Origin: Akkermansiaceae bacterium
Lineage (GTDB): Bacteria; Verrucomicrobiota; Verrucomicrobiia; Verrucomicrobiales; Akkermansiaceae
DNA length: 64,000 bases
Assembly (NCBI GenBank): GCA_905182405.1
Contig: CAJJBQ010000002.1
Span: forward strand, 310,001-374,000
Direction: 5' to 3'
Both the position numbers and the translations under genes were made by a program. The first letter of the stretch is position 1. Every line of letters starts with the position of its first letter. Shown here in pieces: positions 35,996 through 46,227 of this stretch. Below the pieces are notes generated by a model. It did no database searches. It was not told the origin of the DNA and saw only the letters and a program-made list of their open reading frames with translations.

Positions 35996-36346
35996 ATGAC
36001 CACTCTTACTTTCCTCGCCGCCGACGCCCAGACAAGCCCCTTTGGGAATCCCATCGTAATGATTGGTCTCATGATGGTGATGTTCTATTTCCTCCTCATC
36101 CGCCCTCAGCAGAAACAGAAGAAGGAACTCGCCGCCCGCATCTCCGCGATGGCCAAGGGTGACAAGGTCATCAGTATCGGCGGCATTCATGGGACGGTGC
36201 ACCATATTTCCGAAAAAACCGTAACCATTAAACTTTCTGAAGGCGTCTTCGTGCCCTTCGAAAAGTCCTCGATTCAAACGGTTGTGAAAGTTGGGAAAGG
36301 CGAAAAAAAGGCTGACGACAAGCCCGCTGCTGAAGAAAAGGCCTAA
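35996..36346 (+). CDS. yajC: Preprotein translocase subunit YajC
   Basis: A 116-residue protein with one membrane helix (NPIVMIGLMMVMFYFLLIRPQQKQKKE, the FYFLLIRPQQK signature) and a soluble domain (AKGDKVISIGGIHGTVHHISEKTVTIKLSEGV) ending in a Lys/Glu/Ala-rich tail. YajC associates with SecDF in the inner membrane. It sits in the expected tgt-yajC-secDF order. The 92 bases before it hold no gene. Confidence 0.93.
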   Translation: MTTLTFLAADAQTSPFGNPIVMIGLMMVMFYFLLIRPQQKQKKELAARISAMAKGDKVISIGGIHGTVHHISEKTVTIKLSEGVFVPFEKSSIQTVVKVGKGEKKADDKPAAEEKA

Positions 36347-36365
36347 TTGCCTTTAGACCCTCTCC

Positions 36366-36743
36366 ATGACCTCCCTCTTCAAATCACTTCTCTGGATCTC
36401 CCTTCTTTTGGGCGGTTCCACGCTACTTCATGCGGAGAATGAAGAGAAATTGGAGATCGAAAAGAAGATCACTCTCGATCTGAAAGCAGTTCACCCTCAA
36501 AACGACAAACTTGCTGCCGACATCCATGCCGGGAAGCTGCTCGTTCCTGCAGGCTGGAAAAAATACATACTTCCCATTCTGGATGACGATAGGAAGAAAA
36601 TCGGCGAAGAGCCGATTTTTCTTTCGGTAATAAATGTTATCACCCGCGCCTCCCTTTCCCGAGACTCCTTCATCGAGGGACTCGGTGGCTCCAAAGAAGT
36701 CGAAGAGGTCGCCCGCGCCCTCAATGCACCCCTTAAAAAATAA
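36366..36743 (+). CDS. Mini-SecD: secreted partial copy of the SecD P1 domain
   Basis: A 125-residue protein with a signal peptide (MTSLFKSLLWISLLLGGSTLLHA) followed by sequence clearly derived from SecD. Residues 40-93 match SecDF residues 151-204 (34 of 54 identical by my count: KAVHP, PAGWK, LPILDDDRK shared). Residues 96-124 match SecDF 265-293 (19 of 29 identical: LSRD, IEGL, KEV, PLK). The intervening 60 SecD residues are missing. In SecD this region is the periplasmic P1 domain, so the signal peptide would place the copy in the same compartment. It lies 19 bases after yajC and 20 before secDF. The frame is intact despite divergence, which suggests retained function, though a slowly decaying duplicate is possible. 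Confidence 0.8.
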   Translation: MTSLFKSLLWISLLLGGSTLLHAENEEKLEIEKKITLDLKAVHPQNDKLAADIHAGKLLVPAGWKKYILPILDDDRKKIGEEPIFLSVINVITRASLSRDSFIEGLGGSKEVEEVARALNAPLKK

Positions 36744-36763
36744 TCTCTCTCCTACTCCACTCC

Positions 36764-39178
36764 ATGGATCTCATTAATAATCCCCTCCTCGTCGTTCTCG
36801 CTGGTATCGCCATCGTAGCACTTATCTTCTGGTATATTGCCTCGGAAATCGACCGCCGAAAGCGAAACGTCGGAACGGGCGCGATCATTCTCGTGATCGG
36901 CCTTTGTCTCGCAGCCGTTCTCCCCGTTGACGAAAAGCTCAAAGGCGGAATCGACCTGGTTGGGGGAACTTCATTCACGGTGGAAATCCAAGAGGCCAAG
37001 GTTGACCCCGGAGAAGACCCAATTCCCGTGAGTAATGAAGCCATCGAAGCCGTCAAGGCAACGCTCGGTGAACGTCTTTCCGCCGGAAGCATGGCTGGGG
37101 CCCAGATGCAAGGACTCGGAACGAACCGCATCATTATCGAAATGGCTGGCATCGACGATGAAAGCTCCGCCCGCGTCAAGGACATCATACTTAGAACGGC
37201 GATCCTTCAATGCAAAGCGGTCCATCCTGAAAACGGCAGACTCGCCCAAGCCGTTAATTCAGGAAGCCAGCTGGCTCCTGCAGGTTGGAAATTATATATG
37301 CTCCCGATCCTCGATGACGACCGGAAGAATATTGGCGAAACTCCCATTCTTCTCTCCACCCGAAACATCGTCACTGGAGATTTAGTTCAACGAGCAACAG
37401 CCATTCCCGGGCGTTTTGGAACCATCGCTGTTCTCCTTAGCAAAGACGGAGGCGATCGTCTCTACACCGCCACCAAGCAAATGCGCACCGGCGTTGACCG
37501 CATGGCAGTTGTCCTCGACGACAGAGCCCTCATCGCCCCCACCGTCAACGGCAACCTCAGTCGCGACTTCATCATCGAAGGCCTCGATGGCACCAAGGAA
37601 GTGCAAGAAGTCGTCGCAGCTCTTGCCAACCCACTTAAAAACCCCCTTCTCATTCTTTCCGAAAATAAGGTCACCGCTAAATATGGCGAAGAAGTCGTCC
37701 GCCAAGGTGTCACCGCCGCAGTCGCCGGACTAGTCATGACCTTGATCTTCGTTCTTCTCTACTACCGCTTTGCTGGAATCATTGCCCTCTTAGGACTCAG
37801 CCTCAATATTCTCATTCTCTTCGGTGCGATGGCCATGTTCGGAGCCACCTTCACCCTTCCTGGTATCGCCGGAATCATCCTCACCATCGGAATCGCGGTC
37901 GATGCAAACGTTCTGATTTACGAACGCCTCCGCGAGGAAATGGCCGAAGGTAAGTCCGTCTTCTCCGCGCTGAAGGCAGCTTATGAGAAAGCCTTTACGG
38001 CGATCTTTGATGCCAATATCACAACCCTCCTGACCGCCATCATTCTTCTCTGGCGCGCATCCGATCAGATCAAAGGCTTCGCCATCACCCTGACCATTGG
38101 AATCTTGGCCTCGATGTTCGCCGCCCTCCTCGGAACCCGTGTTCTCTTCTACTGGTTCGCCGGAACCGGTCAAGGCGGCACCCTACGCAAGATGTCCTTC
38201 ATGAACCTCATCCCCTCCCGGACGATCAAGTTCATGCAGATGCGTAATCCTGCCTTCATTATTTCCGCCCTTCTCTTGATTGGCTCACTCGTCACGATTG
38301 GAACGAAGCGAGAAAGTGCTCTGGGAATCGACTTCGTCGGAGGAGCTCAACTCACCATTCAAGTGGACACTGATCACGACATCAGTGTCGCTGAAATCAC
38401 CTCCTCCCTTTCTGATATCGAACTCACCAAAAATCCTTCCGCGCAGAAAGAAATGATCGCTGGTGGTGACACTGACCTCCTCAGGATTAAAGTCTCGGAG
38501 AAGGACGTCGACGTTGTGATTGCTGAACTCTTGAAAGATCTTCCCGTCCTTGCTGAAAAAGATGAAGCCGGTAAATTCGTCACGCCAATTTCGGAAAATA
38601 CAATCCAGCCCACTCTCGGAAAAGAATTCTTTAGAAACTCCCTCTGGGCTCTCGGATTCGGCCTGATCGCCGTTCTCGGCTACATCAGTCTTCGCTTTGA
38701 GTTCTCCTTCGCGGTCGGTGCTTTTGTCGCGCTCTTCCACGATCTCATTATCGCCATCGGCGCAGTCCTCATCATCGGCACGGAACTCTCCATGATTCAC
38801 GTGGGCGCATTCCTCACAATTGCTGGTTACTCTATCAACGACACCATTGTTGTCTTTGACCGAGTCCGGGAAACACTCCGCAGTAAACGAGGGAGCGTGC
38901 TTGACGTCATGGACCTCGCCATCAATGCCACCCTCTCCCGCACGATCCTCACTTCGGTGACCACCTTCATGGCGGTCCTTGTCCTCTATATCTTCGGTGG
39001 GGCCGCTCTAAAAGACTTCTCCTTCGCGATCATGATCGGAGTGGTGATCGGAACTTACTCCTCCATATTTGTCGCTTCTCCTGTCGTCATGCTCTGGAGT
39101 AGGGCCCGTGGAACCAACTTGCGTCGCGAACTCCTTGATGCGAATCTCGAAGCTGAAGTCAGTCCGGCGCAGAAGTAA
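36764..39178 (+). CDS. secDF: Protein translocase SecDF (fused SecD-SecF)
   Basis: An 804-residue fusion of SecD and SecF, the RND-like proton-driven motor that pulls proteins through SecYEG. The SecD half has an N-terminal membrane helix, GGIDLVGGTSFTVEI, a long periplasmic P1 domain (about 70-295) and a helix bundle with GIAVDANVLIYERLREE. The SecF half starts around residue 490 with MNLIPSRTIKFMQMRNPAFI, then LGIDFVGGAQLTIQV and a second bundle with GYSINDTIVVFDRVRE. Both halves have the conserved D-x-N/ND motifs. Expected length for fused forms is 750-850. Confidence 0.95.
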   Translation: MDLINNPLLVVLAGIAIVALIFWYIASEIDRRKRNVGTGAIILVIGLCLAAVLPVDEKLKGGIDLVGGTSFTVEIQEAKVDPGEDPIPVSNEAIEAVKATLGERLSAGSMAGAQMQGLGTNRIIIEMAGIDDESSARVKDIILRTAILQCKAVHPENGRLAQAVNSGSQLAPAGWKLYMLPILDDDRKNIGETPILLSTRNIVTGDLVQRATAIPGRFGTIAVLLSKDGGDRLYTATKQMRTGVDRMAVVLDDRALIAPTVNGNLSRDFIIEGLDGTKEVQEVVAALANPLKNPLLILSENKVTAKYGEEVVRQGVTAAVAGLVMTLIFVLLYYRFAGIIALLGLSLNILILFGAMAMFGATFTLPGIAGIILTIGIAVDANVLIYERLREEMAEGKSVFSALKAAYEKAFTAIFDANITTLLTAIILLWRASDQIKGFAITLTIGILASMFAALLGTRVLFYWFAGTGQGGTLRKMSFMNLIPSRTIKFMQMRNPAFIISALLLIGSLVTIGTKRESALGIDFVGGAQLTIQVDTDHDISVAEITSSLSDIELTKNPSAQKEMIAGGDTDLLRIKVSEKDVDVVIAELLKDLPVLAEKDEAGKFVTPISENTIQPTLGKEFFRNSLWALGFGLIAVLGYISLRFEFSFAVGAFVALFHDLIIAIGAVLIIGTELSMIHVGAFLTIAGYSINDTIVVFDRVRETLRSKRGSVLDVMDLAINATLSRTILTSVTTFMAVLVLYIFGGAALKDFSFAIMIGVVIGTYSSIFVASPVVMLWSRARGTNLRRELLDANLEAEVSPAQK

Positions 39179-39260
39179 TCCGAAAGGGCGGACGGTCCCC
39201 GCCTCTTCAATATTCATGCGGCTTGCTTCACTTAGTTAATTTTAGTAAAGTAAATCGGTA

Positions 39261-40442
39261 ATGATGTGCTTCACCCCCATCTGCCTTCTTTTCGCTGCGC
39301 TCACCCTTTTCTGCCCCGCAAAAACGACGCTACCTCCTGAAGAGGGTGCTCCATCAGCTGGGCGATCCGGAGTCGGAACGCAGGAAGATGATGGCTCACG
39401 GGTTTCTGTTCTAGGATACCACGTTTTTCACGCCACCAAACCGGCGACCCAGATGCTCATCCCCACGAAGAAATTTCGTAGCCAGATGGAAGCGGTCAAA
39501 GCCTCGGAGGTCACGGTGATCACGATGGAGAAGTTCCTTCAATGGCGCCATGGCGAAACCCCTCTTCCTCCGAAGTCCTTCTTAATCACATTTGATGATG
39601 GCTGGAAATCGGTCTACACCGAAGCCTTCCCCATCATGAAGGAGTTAGAGCTCCCGTTCACCATCTTCCTTTATAAGAACTACGTCGGATCTTCCCGTGG
39701 CGGACGTGCGATGAGCAATGACATGATCAACGAGATGCTTGATAGTGGCCTCTGCACCATCGGTTCACATTCCGTCTCTCATCCTTTCCCAAGCACGGTG
39801 AAAAAAAACCTCCGCGCTGGAAGCGAAATCTACGCGAAGTTCCTCCAAACTGAGCTTGGTGATTCGAAGACCTTCCTTGAGGAGAGGTTCAAGAGTCCCG
39901 TCACCACCTACGCCTATCCTGGTGGCTTTCACACTCCTGAGATGTTTTCCCTCGCCGACAAATTGGGATACGACAATCTCTTCACCGTCAAGCCAGGTAA
40001 GATCGGGCGAAATTCTCCACGCCACCTTCTCCCTCGATATATCGTGTTGGGAAATCACGATGGCGCTTACAACGCCGCGATGATCTTTCGCGGCGGCTCT
40101 CGTCTCGCCAGTGGTGCGCTCGCGCCAATCGAAGTTCCTCATCCTGTATCACCAGGGTCGGGTTTCGTTATTTCGTCGCGTCTCCCCAGAATCTCCGCCA
40201 ATTTGTCCGAGGTCGATGGAATTGACTTCGAATCAATCGTCATGCGAGTGGGTGGCTTTGGAAAAGTCCCAGCGGTTGTAAACCCCGAGACCAATGAGAT
40301 TGCTTGGACCGTCAATCGTCCGCTACGGCAGCCAATCTGTGAAGTGAGCGTGCAATGGCGCCTCAAAGGTAAAACGAGCTACGAACCAGTCATGCGTTGG
40401 TCATTTGGAATTGACCGAGTCGCCAACTATCAATCCCAATAG
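39261..40442 (+). CDS. Secreted polysaccharide deacetylase-family protein
   Basis: A 393-residue protein with a signal peptide (MMCFTPICLLFAALTLFCPA). The catalytic NodB-homology domain has LITFDDGWKSVYTEAFP (motif 1, metal-binding DD) near residue 108 and GSHSVSHPFP (motif 2, H-x3-H) near 173. VTTYAYPGGFHTPEMF follows as a later motif. The C-terminal ~120 residues form a separate beta-rich domain. It likely removes acetyl groups from N-acetylglucosamine polymers or peptidoglycan in the periplasm; substrate unknown. It stands alone between secDF and ilvB. Confidence 0.87.
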   Translation: MMCFTPICLLFAALTLFCPAKTTLPPEEGAPSAGRSGVGTQEDDGSRVSVLGYHVFHATKPATQMLIPTKKFRSQMEAVKASEVTVITMEKFLQWRHGETPLPPKSFLITFDDGWKSVYTEAFPIMKELELPFTIFLYKNYVGSSRGGRAMSNDMINEMLDSGLCTIGSHSVSHPFPSTVKKNLRAGSEIYAKFLQTELGDSKTFLEERFKSPVTTYAYPGGFHTPEMFSLADKLGYDNLFTVKPGKIGRNSPRHLLPRYIVLGNHDGAYNAAMIFRGGSRLASGALAPIEVPHPVSPGSGFVISSRLPRISANLSEVDGIDFESIVMRVGGFGKVPAVVNPETNEIAWTVNRPLRQPICEVSVQWRLKGKTSYEPVMRWSFGIDRVANYQSQ

Positions 40443-40603
40443 CGTATTTTGGTTCTGATTTTCTGAGCATGATTGATCTTTCATCAAAAATATGGTGTTT
40501 TCACGGATCACTTGGTGGGAAAGTTCCAAGTTTAAGTCCAATCTCTTCATTTTCACTTTTCAAATTCAATTATTCTGCTAGTTTCGTCTAAATCACTTTA
40601 TTT

Positions 40604-42331
40604 ATGAGTAAGCAACAACTTGACGGAGCACAAGCCCTCATCAAAACTCTCGATGATCTCGGCATCGAGTATATGTTCGGATATTCTGGCGGTGCTGCCA
40701 TCCCCATTTTTGACGCCTTGGAGACCGTTGACCACAAGATAAAGTTTGTCTTGGTGCGTCACGAACAAGGCGCTGTCCACATGGCCGATGGCTACGCCCG
40801 CGCCACTGGTAAGCCCGCTGCCGTGCTTGTCACTTCCGGCCCTGGAGCAGGAAATACAGTCACCGGATTGATGACAGCCCAAATGGACTCCGTTCCGATG
40901 ATCGTTGTTTGCGGGCAGCAAGTTACATGGATGCTTGGTAAGGACGCCTTCCAGGAAGCCGATATTTTTGGAATCACGATTCCCGTCGTGAAGCACAACT
41001 ACCTCGTTAAAGAGACAAACGATCTCGTGAGGGTTGCCAAGGAAGCCTACCACATCGCCACCACCGGTCGACCGGGGCCTGTGCTCATTGATGTTCCTAA
41101 GGATGTTTCCTCCGGAAACTTCACCGGAGACATGGATCCAGAGTTTGATCTTCCTGGCTACGATCCCTCCGAGTCTCTTAACATTAATCCTACGAGTATC
41201 GAAGAAGCTGTAGCTCTCATCGGCGCAGCGAAGCGCCCCGTGATTCTCGCTGGTCAAGGAACGATGATCGCCCGTGCTGACAAGGAACTTATGGAGCTTG
41301 CAGAGAAGCTTCAATGCCCGGTCACTTCGACTCTCCTTGGTAAAGGCGTCTTCCCTGAGACTCACGCATTGAGCCTCGGCATGCTCGGCATGCATGGCAC
41401 CGCCTACGCCAACAAAGCGATGGTCGAGTGCGATCTCCTCCTCAACGTCGGCTCGCGATTTGATGACCGCATCATCGGCCAGCCTGACAAGTTCTGCGCC
41501 GATGCAAAAATTATCCACATCGACATCGATCCCGCCGAGATGGAAAAGATGATCCAACCGGACGTCCAGATTATCGGCGATGCCAAGGTGGCCCTCACCC
41601 AGCTCATCCCCTTGCTTCAGCCACTCGAAACGACCGAGTGGCGCGCCAAGCTCGATGGCTACAAGAAGAAGTTCCCTCTCTCCTATAAGAAGCAGGGCGG
41701 CCTCCGCATGCAACAAGTCATCGAAGAACTCTACGAGCAAACGCAAGGAAATGCCATCGTCTCAACCGACGTCGGTCAGCACCAAATGTGGGCCGCTCAA
41801 TTCTACAAGAACAACGAATCCCTCCACTGGCTCTCCTCCGGAGGTGCCGGCACAATGGGGTTCGGCTTCCCCGCCGCGATCGGCGCACAGTTCGCGCATC
41901 CAGATAAGACCGTCATTTCAATCTCCGGCGACGGCGGCTTCCAGATGACTCTCTTTGAACTTGCGACCGCCGCCATCCACAAGCTTCCGATCAAGATTGT
42001 TGTTCTCAACAACCACTACCTTGGAATGGTCCGCCAATGGCAGGAACTCTTCTTCGAGAACCGCGAGTCCGGTGTCGATCTCGAAGGAAACCCCGACTTC
42101 TGCAAACTCGCAGCGGCCTACGGCATCCCAAGTGTCCACTTCAAGCGCCCCGCTGATTGCCAGCGCAAAATTGAAGAAGCCTTGGCCTACAATGACGGCC
42201 CTATCCTGATCCACGCCGAGTGTGTGAAGTATGAAAACGTCTTCCCCATGATCCCGGCCGGTGCCGCCTTGGAGGATATGATCACCGAGCCTCCCAAAAC
42301 CCAGATGGCCAAGCCCGTTGGATCCACCTAG
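40604..42331 (+). CDS. ilvB: Acetolactate synthase large subunit
   Basis: A 575-residue thiamine-diphosphate enzyme catalysing the first common step of valine, leucine and isoleucine synthesis. [16 protein letters not shown] and [20 protein letters not shown] are in the pyrimidine-binding domain, with the catalytic Glu. [10 protein letters not shown] and RFDDRIIGQ are in the FAD-linked middle domain. [17 protein letters not shown] with [12 protein letters not shown] forms the diphosphate-binding domain (GDG...NN). ilvN follows in 36 bases. The 160-base upstream region has only a 40-codon frame without a branched-chain codon run, so no attenuator is claimed. Confidence 0.96.
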   Translation: MSKQQLDGAQALIKTLDDLGIEYMFGYSGGAAIPIFDALETVDHKIKFVLVRHEQGAVHMADGYARATGKPAAVLVTSGPGAGNTVTGLMTAQMDSVPMIVVCGQQVTWMLGKDAFQEADIFGITIPVVKHNYLVKETNDLVRVAKEAYHIATTGRPGPVLIDVPKDVSSGNFTGDMDPEFDLPGYDPSESLNINPTSIEEAVALIGAAKRPVILAGQGTMIARADKELMELAEKLQCPVTSTLLGKGVFPETHALSLGMLGMHGTAYANKAMVECDLLLNVGSRFDDRIIGQPDKFCADAKIIHIDIDPAEMEKMIQPDVQIIGDAKVALTQLIPLLQPLETTEWRAKLDGYKKKFPLSYKKQGGLRMQQVIEELYEQTQGNAIVSTDVGQHQMWAAQFYKNNESLHWLSSGGAGTMGFGFPAAIGAQFAHPDKTVISISGDGGFQMTLFELATAAIHKLPIKIVVLNNHYLGMVRQWQELFFENRESGVDLEGNPDFCKLAAAYGIPSVHFKRPADCQRKIEEALAYNDGPILIHAECVKYENVFPMIPAGAALEDMITEPPKTQMAKPVGST

Positions 42332-42367
42332 GCCCCTCTTTTTTACCAAACCGAAAATCAAGAACTG

Positions 42368-42904
42368 ATGTCCTCCATCGTGACTACCGATACCCCGGTC
42401 GAAGAAACCCATCGCGGCGCTTCGAACACCCTTTCTATCCTCGTCAACAATAGCCCGGGCGTCCTCATGCGGATTTGTCAGGTCTTTTCGAGACGGGCAT
42501 TTAATATCGACTCCCTTGTCGTCTCGGAAGGACGCAGCGGAGCCTTCTCCCGCATGACGATCGACATTTCCGGAAATCCGGAAGGCTTCGAGCAAATTAT
42601 CAAACAGGTGAACAAGCTCATTGATGTCATCCACTGCCATGAGCATACCGCTCAGAACTCAGTGGTGCGCGAAATGCTCCTCGTAAAGATTCTTGCCGAT
42701 AACACCCAGCGCTCCGCGGCCCTTCAGGTCATCGAGCACTTCGCGGGTAAGACGGTCGATTTGAGTCCCACCTCGATGATTGCGATGTTCACCGGCACGA
42801 CGAGCAAGCTCGACGCCGCCACCACCATGCTCGACCAATTCGAAGTGATCGAGACCGTCCGCACCGGAAAGGTCGTCATGGCGCGCGGCAGTCAGAAAAC
42901 TTAA
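42368..42904 (+). CDS. ilvN: Acetolactate synthase regulatory (small) subunit
   Basis: A 178-residue ACT-domain protein that activates and feedback-regulates the large subunit. SILVNNSPGVLMRICQVFSRRAFNIDSLVVSEGRSG is the N-terminal ACT motif with the valine-binding region. KQVNKLIDVIHCHEH and VREMLLVKI lead into the C-terminal domain with RTGKVVMARG at the end. ilvH and ilvN are both used for this subunit. A terminator follows. Confidence 0.94.
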   Translation: MSSIVTTDTPVEETHRGASNTLSILVNNSPGVLMRICQVFSRRAFNIDSLVVSEGRSGAFSRMTIDISGNPEGFEQIIKQVNKLIDVIHCHEHTAQNSVVREMLLVKILADNTQRSAALQVIEHFAGKTVDLSPTSMIAMFTGTTSKLDAATTMLDQFEVIETVRTGKVVMARGSQKT

Positions 42905-42926
42905 ACTTTTCGGAGATTTCACTTAG

Positions 42927-42960
42927 AAGCGTGATTGGATCCCTCCGGTCACGCTTTTTT
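42927..42960 (+). terminator. Rho-independent terminator of ilvBN
   Basis: AAGCGTGA and TCACGCTT pair across a 14-base loop containing GGATCC and are followed by T, giving a final run of six T. It starts 22 bases after the ilvN stop. Confidence 0.85.
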
Positions 42961-42997
42961 CGTGATACACCCAACCAACAGCGTTAAAAATAAGCCT

Positions 42998-43020
42998 GCA
43001 AGAGCCAAGATGGCTCTTGC
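42998..43020 (+). promoter_or_regulatory. Perfect inverted repeat over the carA start codon
   Basis: Ten-base arms GCAAGAGCCA and TGGCTCTTGC flank a three-base AGA loop. The ATG at 43010 sits in the loop and right arm. In mRNA this would be a very stable hairpin hiding that start codon, so it may be a translational control element, an operator for a dimeric repressor, or a sign that carA starts further downstream at TTG 43055. Confidence 0.6.
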
Positions 43021-44197
43021 ACCCAGTTCCCCTCTAGATTTTAATAGAACTGCCTTGAAGAACGCAATTCTTGCTCTTGAAGACGGTCGCATTTTTCGCG
43101 GTCGTGCCTTTGGTCATTCCGGAACAACCTCCGGAGAGATCTGTTTTAATACCTCGATGACGGGGTATCAGGAAATCATCACCGATCCGTCCTATCGTGG
43201 ACAAATCGTCACGATGACTTACCCGCTCCAAGGGAACTACGGAGTGAATCCTGACGATGCCGAGTCAGCTTCTCCGCATGTGCGCGGCTTTGTTATCGGC
43301 GAACTCTGTGAAATCCCATCCAGCTGGCGTTCTCAACAATCTCTCGCTGAATACTTTACTACGCACAAGATCATCGGAATCGAAGACATCGATACGCGAG
43401 CCCTCACCAAGCATCTCCGCTCTCAGGGTGCGATGCGTGCCGTCATTTCCACTGAACTTCCCGAAGAGGAAGCAGTCCAAGTGGCCAGGGATGCACCACC
43501 CATGGCAGGTTCAGATTTCGTCGAAGAGGTTTCCACCAAGGAAGACTACGTCTGGGAAGGCGAGTCCCGCCTTTGGACGATTCCTAGTGTGACCACCAAT
43601 CAGGAGACGAACTATATTGAACTCCCCGAGATCAAGTATCGCATCGTCGCCTACGACTTCGGAATCAAATACAATATTCTCCGCTCGCTTCGGCAATCGG
43701 GCTTCGAAGTCGAACTCGTCAATTCCCGCACTTCGGCAGCCAGCGTTCTCGCTAAGGGAGCCGATGGCGTTTTTCTTTCCAATGGCCCAGGCGACCCTGC
43801 TGCACTCAGTTATATTCATAATGAAGTGAAGCAGCTCATCGGAAGGACCCCAATCTTCGGAATCTGCCTAGGTCACCAAATCCTCACTCATTGCTTTGGT
43901 GGTAAAACCTACAAGCTCAAGTTTGGCCATCGCGGCGGAAACCATCCCGTCAAGGATCTCCGCACCGGACAAGTCGCTATCACAGCCCAGAATCATGGGT
44001 TTGCCACCGACGACGAATCACTTCCGTCCTACACCGAAGTAACCCACATTAATCTGAACGACCAAACTGTCGAAGGCGTCTGTAGCACCAAGGATCCCGT
44101 TTTTTCGGTGCAACATCACCCTGAAGCTGCTCCGGGACCCAACGACGCCAAGAATTTCTTCGGCGAATTTGCCGGGCTCATCGAAGCGGCAAAATAA
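43010..44197 (+). CDS. carA: Carbamoyl-phosphate synthase small subunit
   Basis: About 395 residues from ATG 43010; TTG 43055 just before KNAILALEDGRIF is a plausible alternative and gives the usual N-terminus. CarA hydrolyses glutamine and passes ammonia to CarB, feeding pyrimidines and arginine. The N-terminal domain has GEICFNTSMTGYQEIITDPSY. The C-terminal class I glutamine amidotransferase has LSNGPGDPAAL, FGICLGHQIL (nucleophile Cys) and QHHPEAAPGP (catalytic His/Glu). carB is not in the window. Confidence 0.93.
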   Translation: MALAPSSPLDFNRTALKNAILALEDGRIFRGRAFGHSGTTSGEICFNTSMTGYQEIITDPSYRGQIVTMTYPLQGNYGVNPDDAESASPHVRGFVIGELCEIPSSWRSQQSLAEYFTTHKIIGIEDIDTRALTKHLRSQGAMRAVISTELPEEEAVQVARDAPPMAGSDFVEEVSTKEDYVWEGESRLWTIPSVTTNQETNYIELPEIKYRIVAYDFGIKYNILRSLRQSGFEVELVNSRTSAASVLAKGADGVFLSNGPGDPAALSYIHNEVKQLIGRTPIFGICLGHQILTHCFGGKTYKLKFGHRGGNHPVKDLRTGQVAITAQNHGFATDDESLPSYTEVTHINLNDQTVEGVCSTKDPVFSVQHHPEAAPGPNDAKNFFGEFAGLIEAAK

Positions 44198-45481
<1,284 letters not shown>

Positions 45482-45496
45482 CCGCTCTCTGATTAC

Positions 45497-46213
45497 ATGA
45501 CCGACCCAGCACGTGAATCCATCCCCCGCCACATCGCGATCATCATGGATGGTAACGGTCGCTGGGCCAGTGAGCGTGGTCTTCCTCGGAAGGAAGGTCA
45601 CCGCGCTGGTGCGGAAGCAGTCCGTGAAGCGGTCGAAGCCTGCAATGAGATTGGAGTCCGGTATCTCACCCTTTATGCCTTCTCTTCAGAGAATTGGAAT
45701 CGTCCAAAGCCAGAGGTTGCCGCACTCATGACTCTTCTCGAACGTTTCCTGAAGACGAAAGCAAAAGAAATCGGAAAAAAAAACGTCCAACTGAAGGCCA
45801 TTGGTCGTCTTGATATGCTCCCAGAGAGGACGCGAAACCAGCTCGATAAAGTGATCGCTGAGACTTCCAGTAATGACGGACTGACTCTGAATCTTGCTCT
45901 TTCCTATGGAAGTCGTGAAGAAATCATTGATGCCACCAAAGCTCTCGCCAAAGAAGTTCAATCGGGTGCTCTTTCGGTCGAGGAGATCGACCATGATATT
46001 TTCTCCTCCCACCTCTATACCAATAATACCCCTGATCCCGATCTCTTGATCAGAACCTCAGGTGAGTTCCGCCTTTCAAATTTCCTTTTATGGCAACTAA
46101 GCTACGCGGAAATTTTCATTTCACCGAAAAACTGGCCCGATTTCCACAAAGATGATTTCAGAGCCGCGGTTGAGGAATACAAGCACCGAAACCGGCGCTT
46201 TGGTAAAGTTTAA
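45497..46213 (+). CDS. uppS: Undecaprenyl diphosphate synthase
   Basis: A 238-residue cis-prenyltransferase making the C55 lipid carrier for peptidoglycan and surface polymers. HIAIIMDGNGRWASERGLPRKEGHRAGAEAV contains the catalytic Asp and pyrophosphate site, TLYAFSSENWNRPKPEV the second motif, and DLLIRTSGEFRLSNFLLWQLSYAEIFIS the C-terminal R-x-S-G-E-x-R-x-S signature. It lies 15 bases after purA. Confidence 0.95.
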   Translation: MTDPARESIPRHIAIIMDGNGRWASERGLPRKEGHRAGAEAVREAVEACNEIGVRYLTLYAFSSENWNRPKPEVAALMTLLERFLKTKAKEIGKKNVQLKAIGRLDMLPERTRNQLDKVIAETSSNDGLTLNLALSYGSREEIIDATKALAKEVQSGALSVEEIDHDIFSSHLYTNNTPDPDLLIRTSGEFRLSNFLLWQLSYAEIFISPKNWPDFHKDDFRAAVEEYKHRNRRFGKV

Positions 46214-46227
46214 AAAGGCACGTTACC

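Noticed and set aside
40469..40591. 40-codon frame upstream of ilvB considered as an attenuator leader peptide
   Set aside because: Branched-chain codons are scattered and not clustered, and there is no terminator/antiterminator pair before ilvB.
40598..41746. Long minus-strand open frame of 382 codons
   Set aside because: Antisense to ilvB, which is unambiguous; the composition is a frame shadow.
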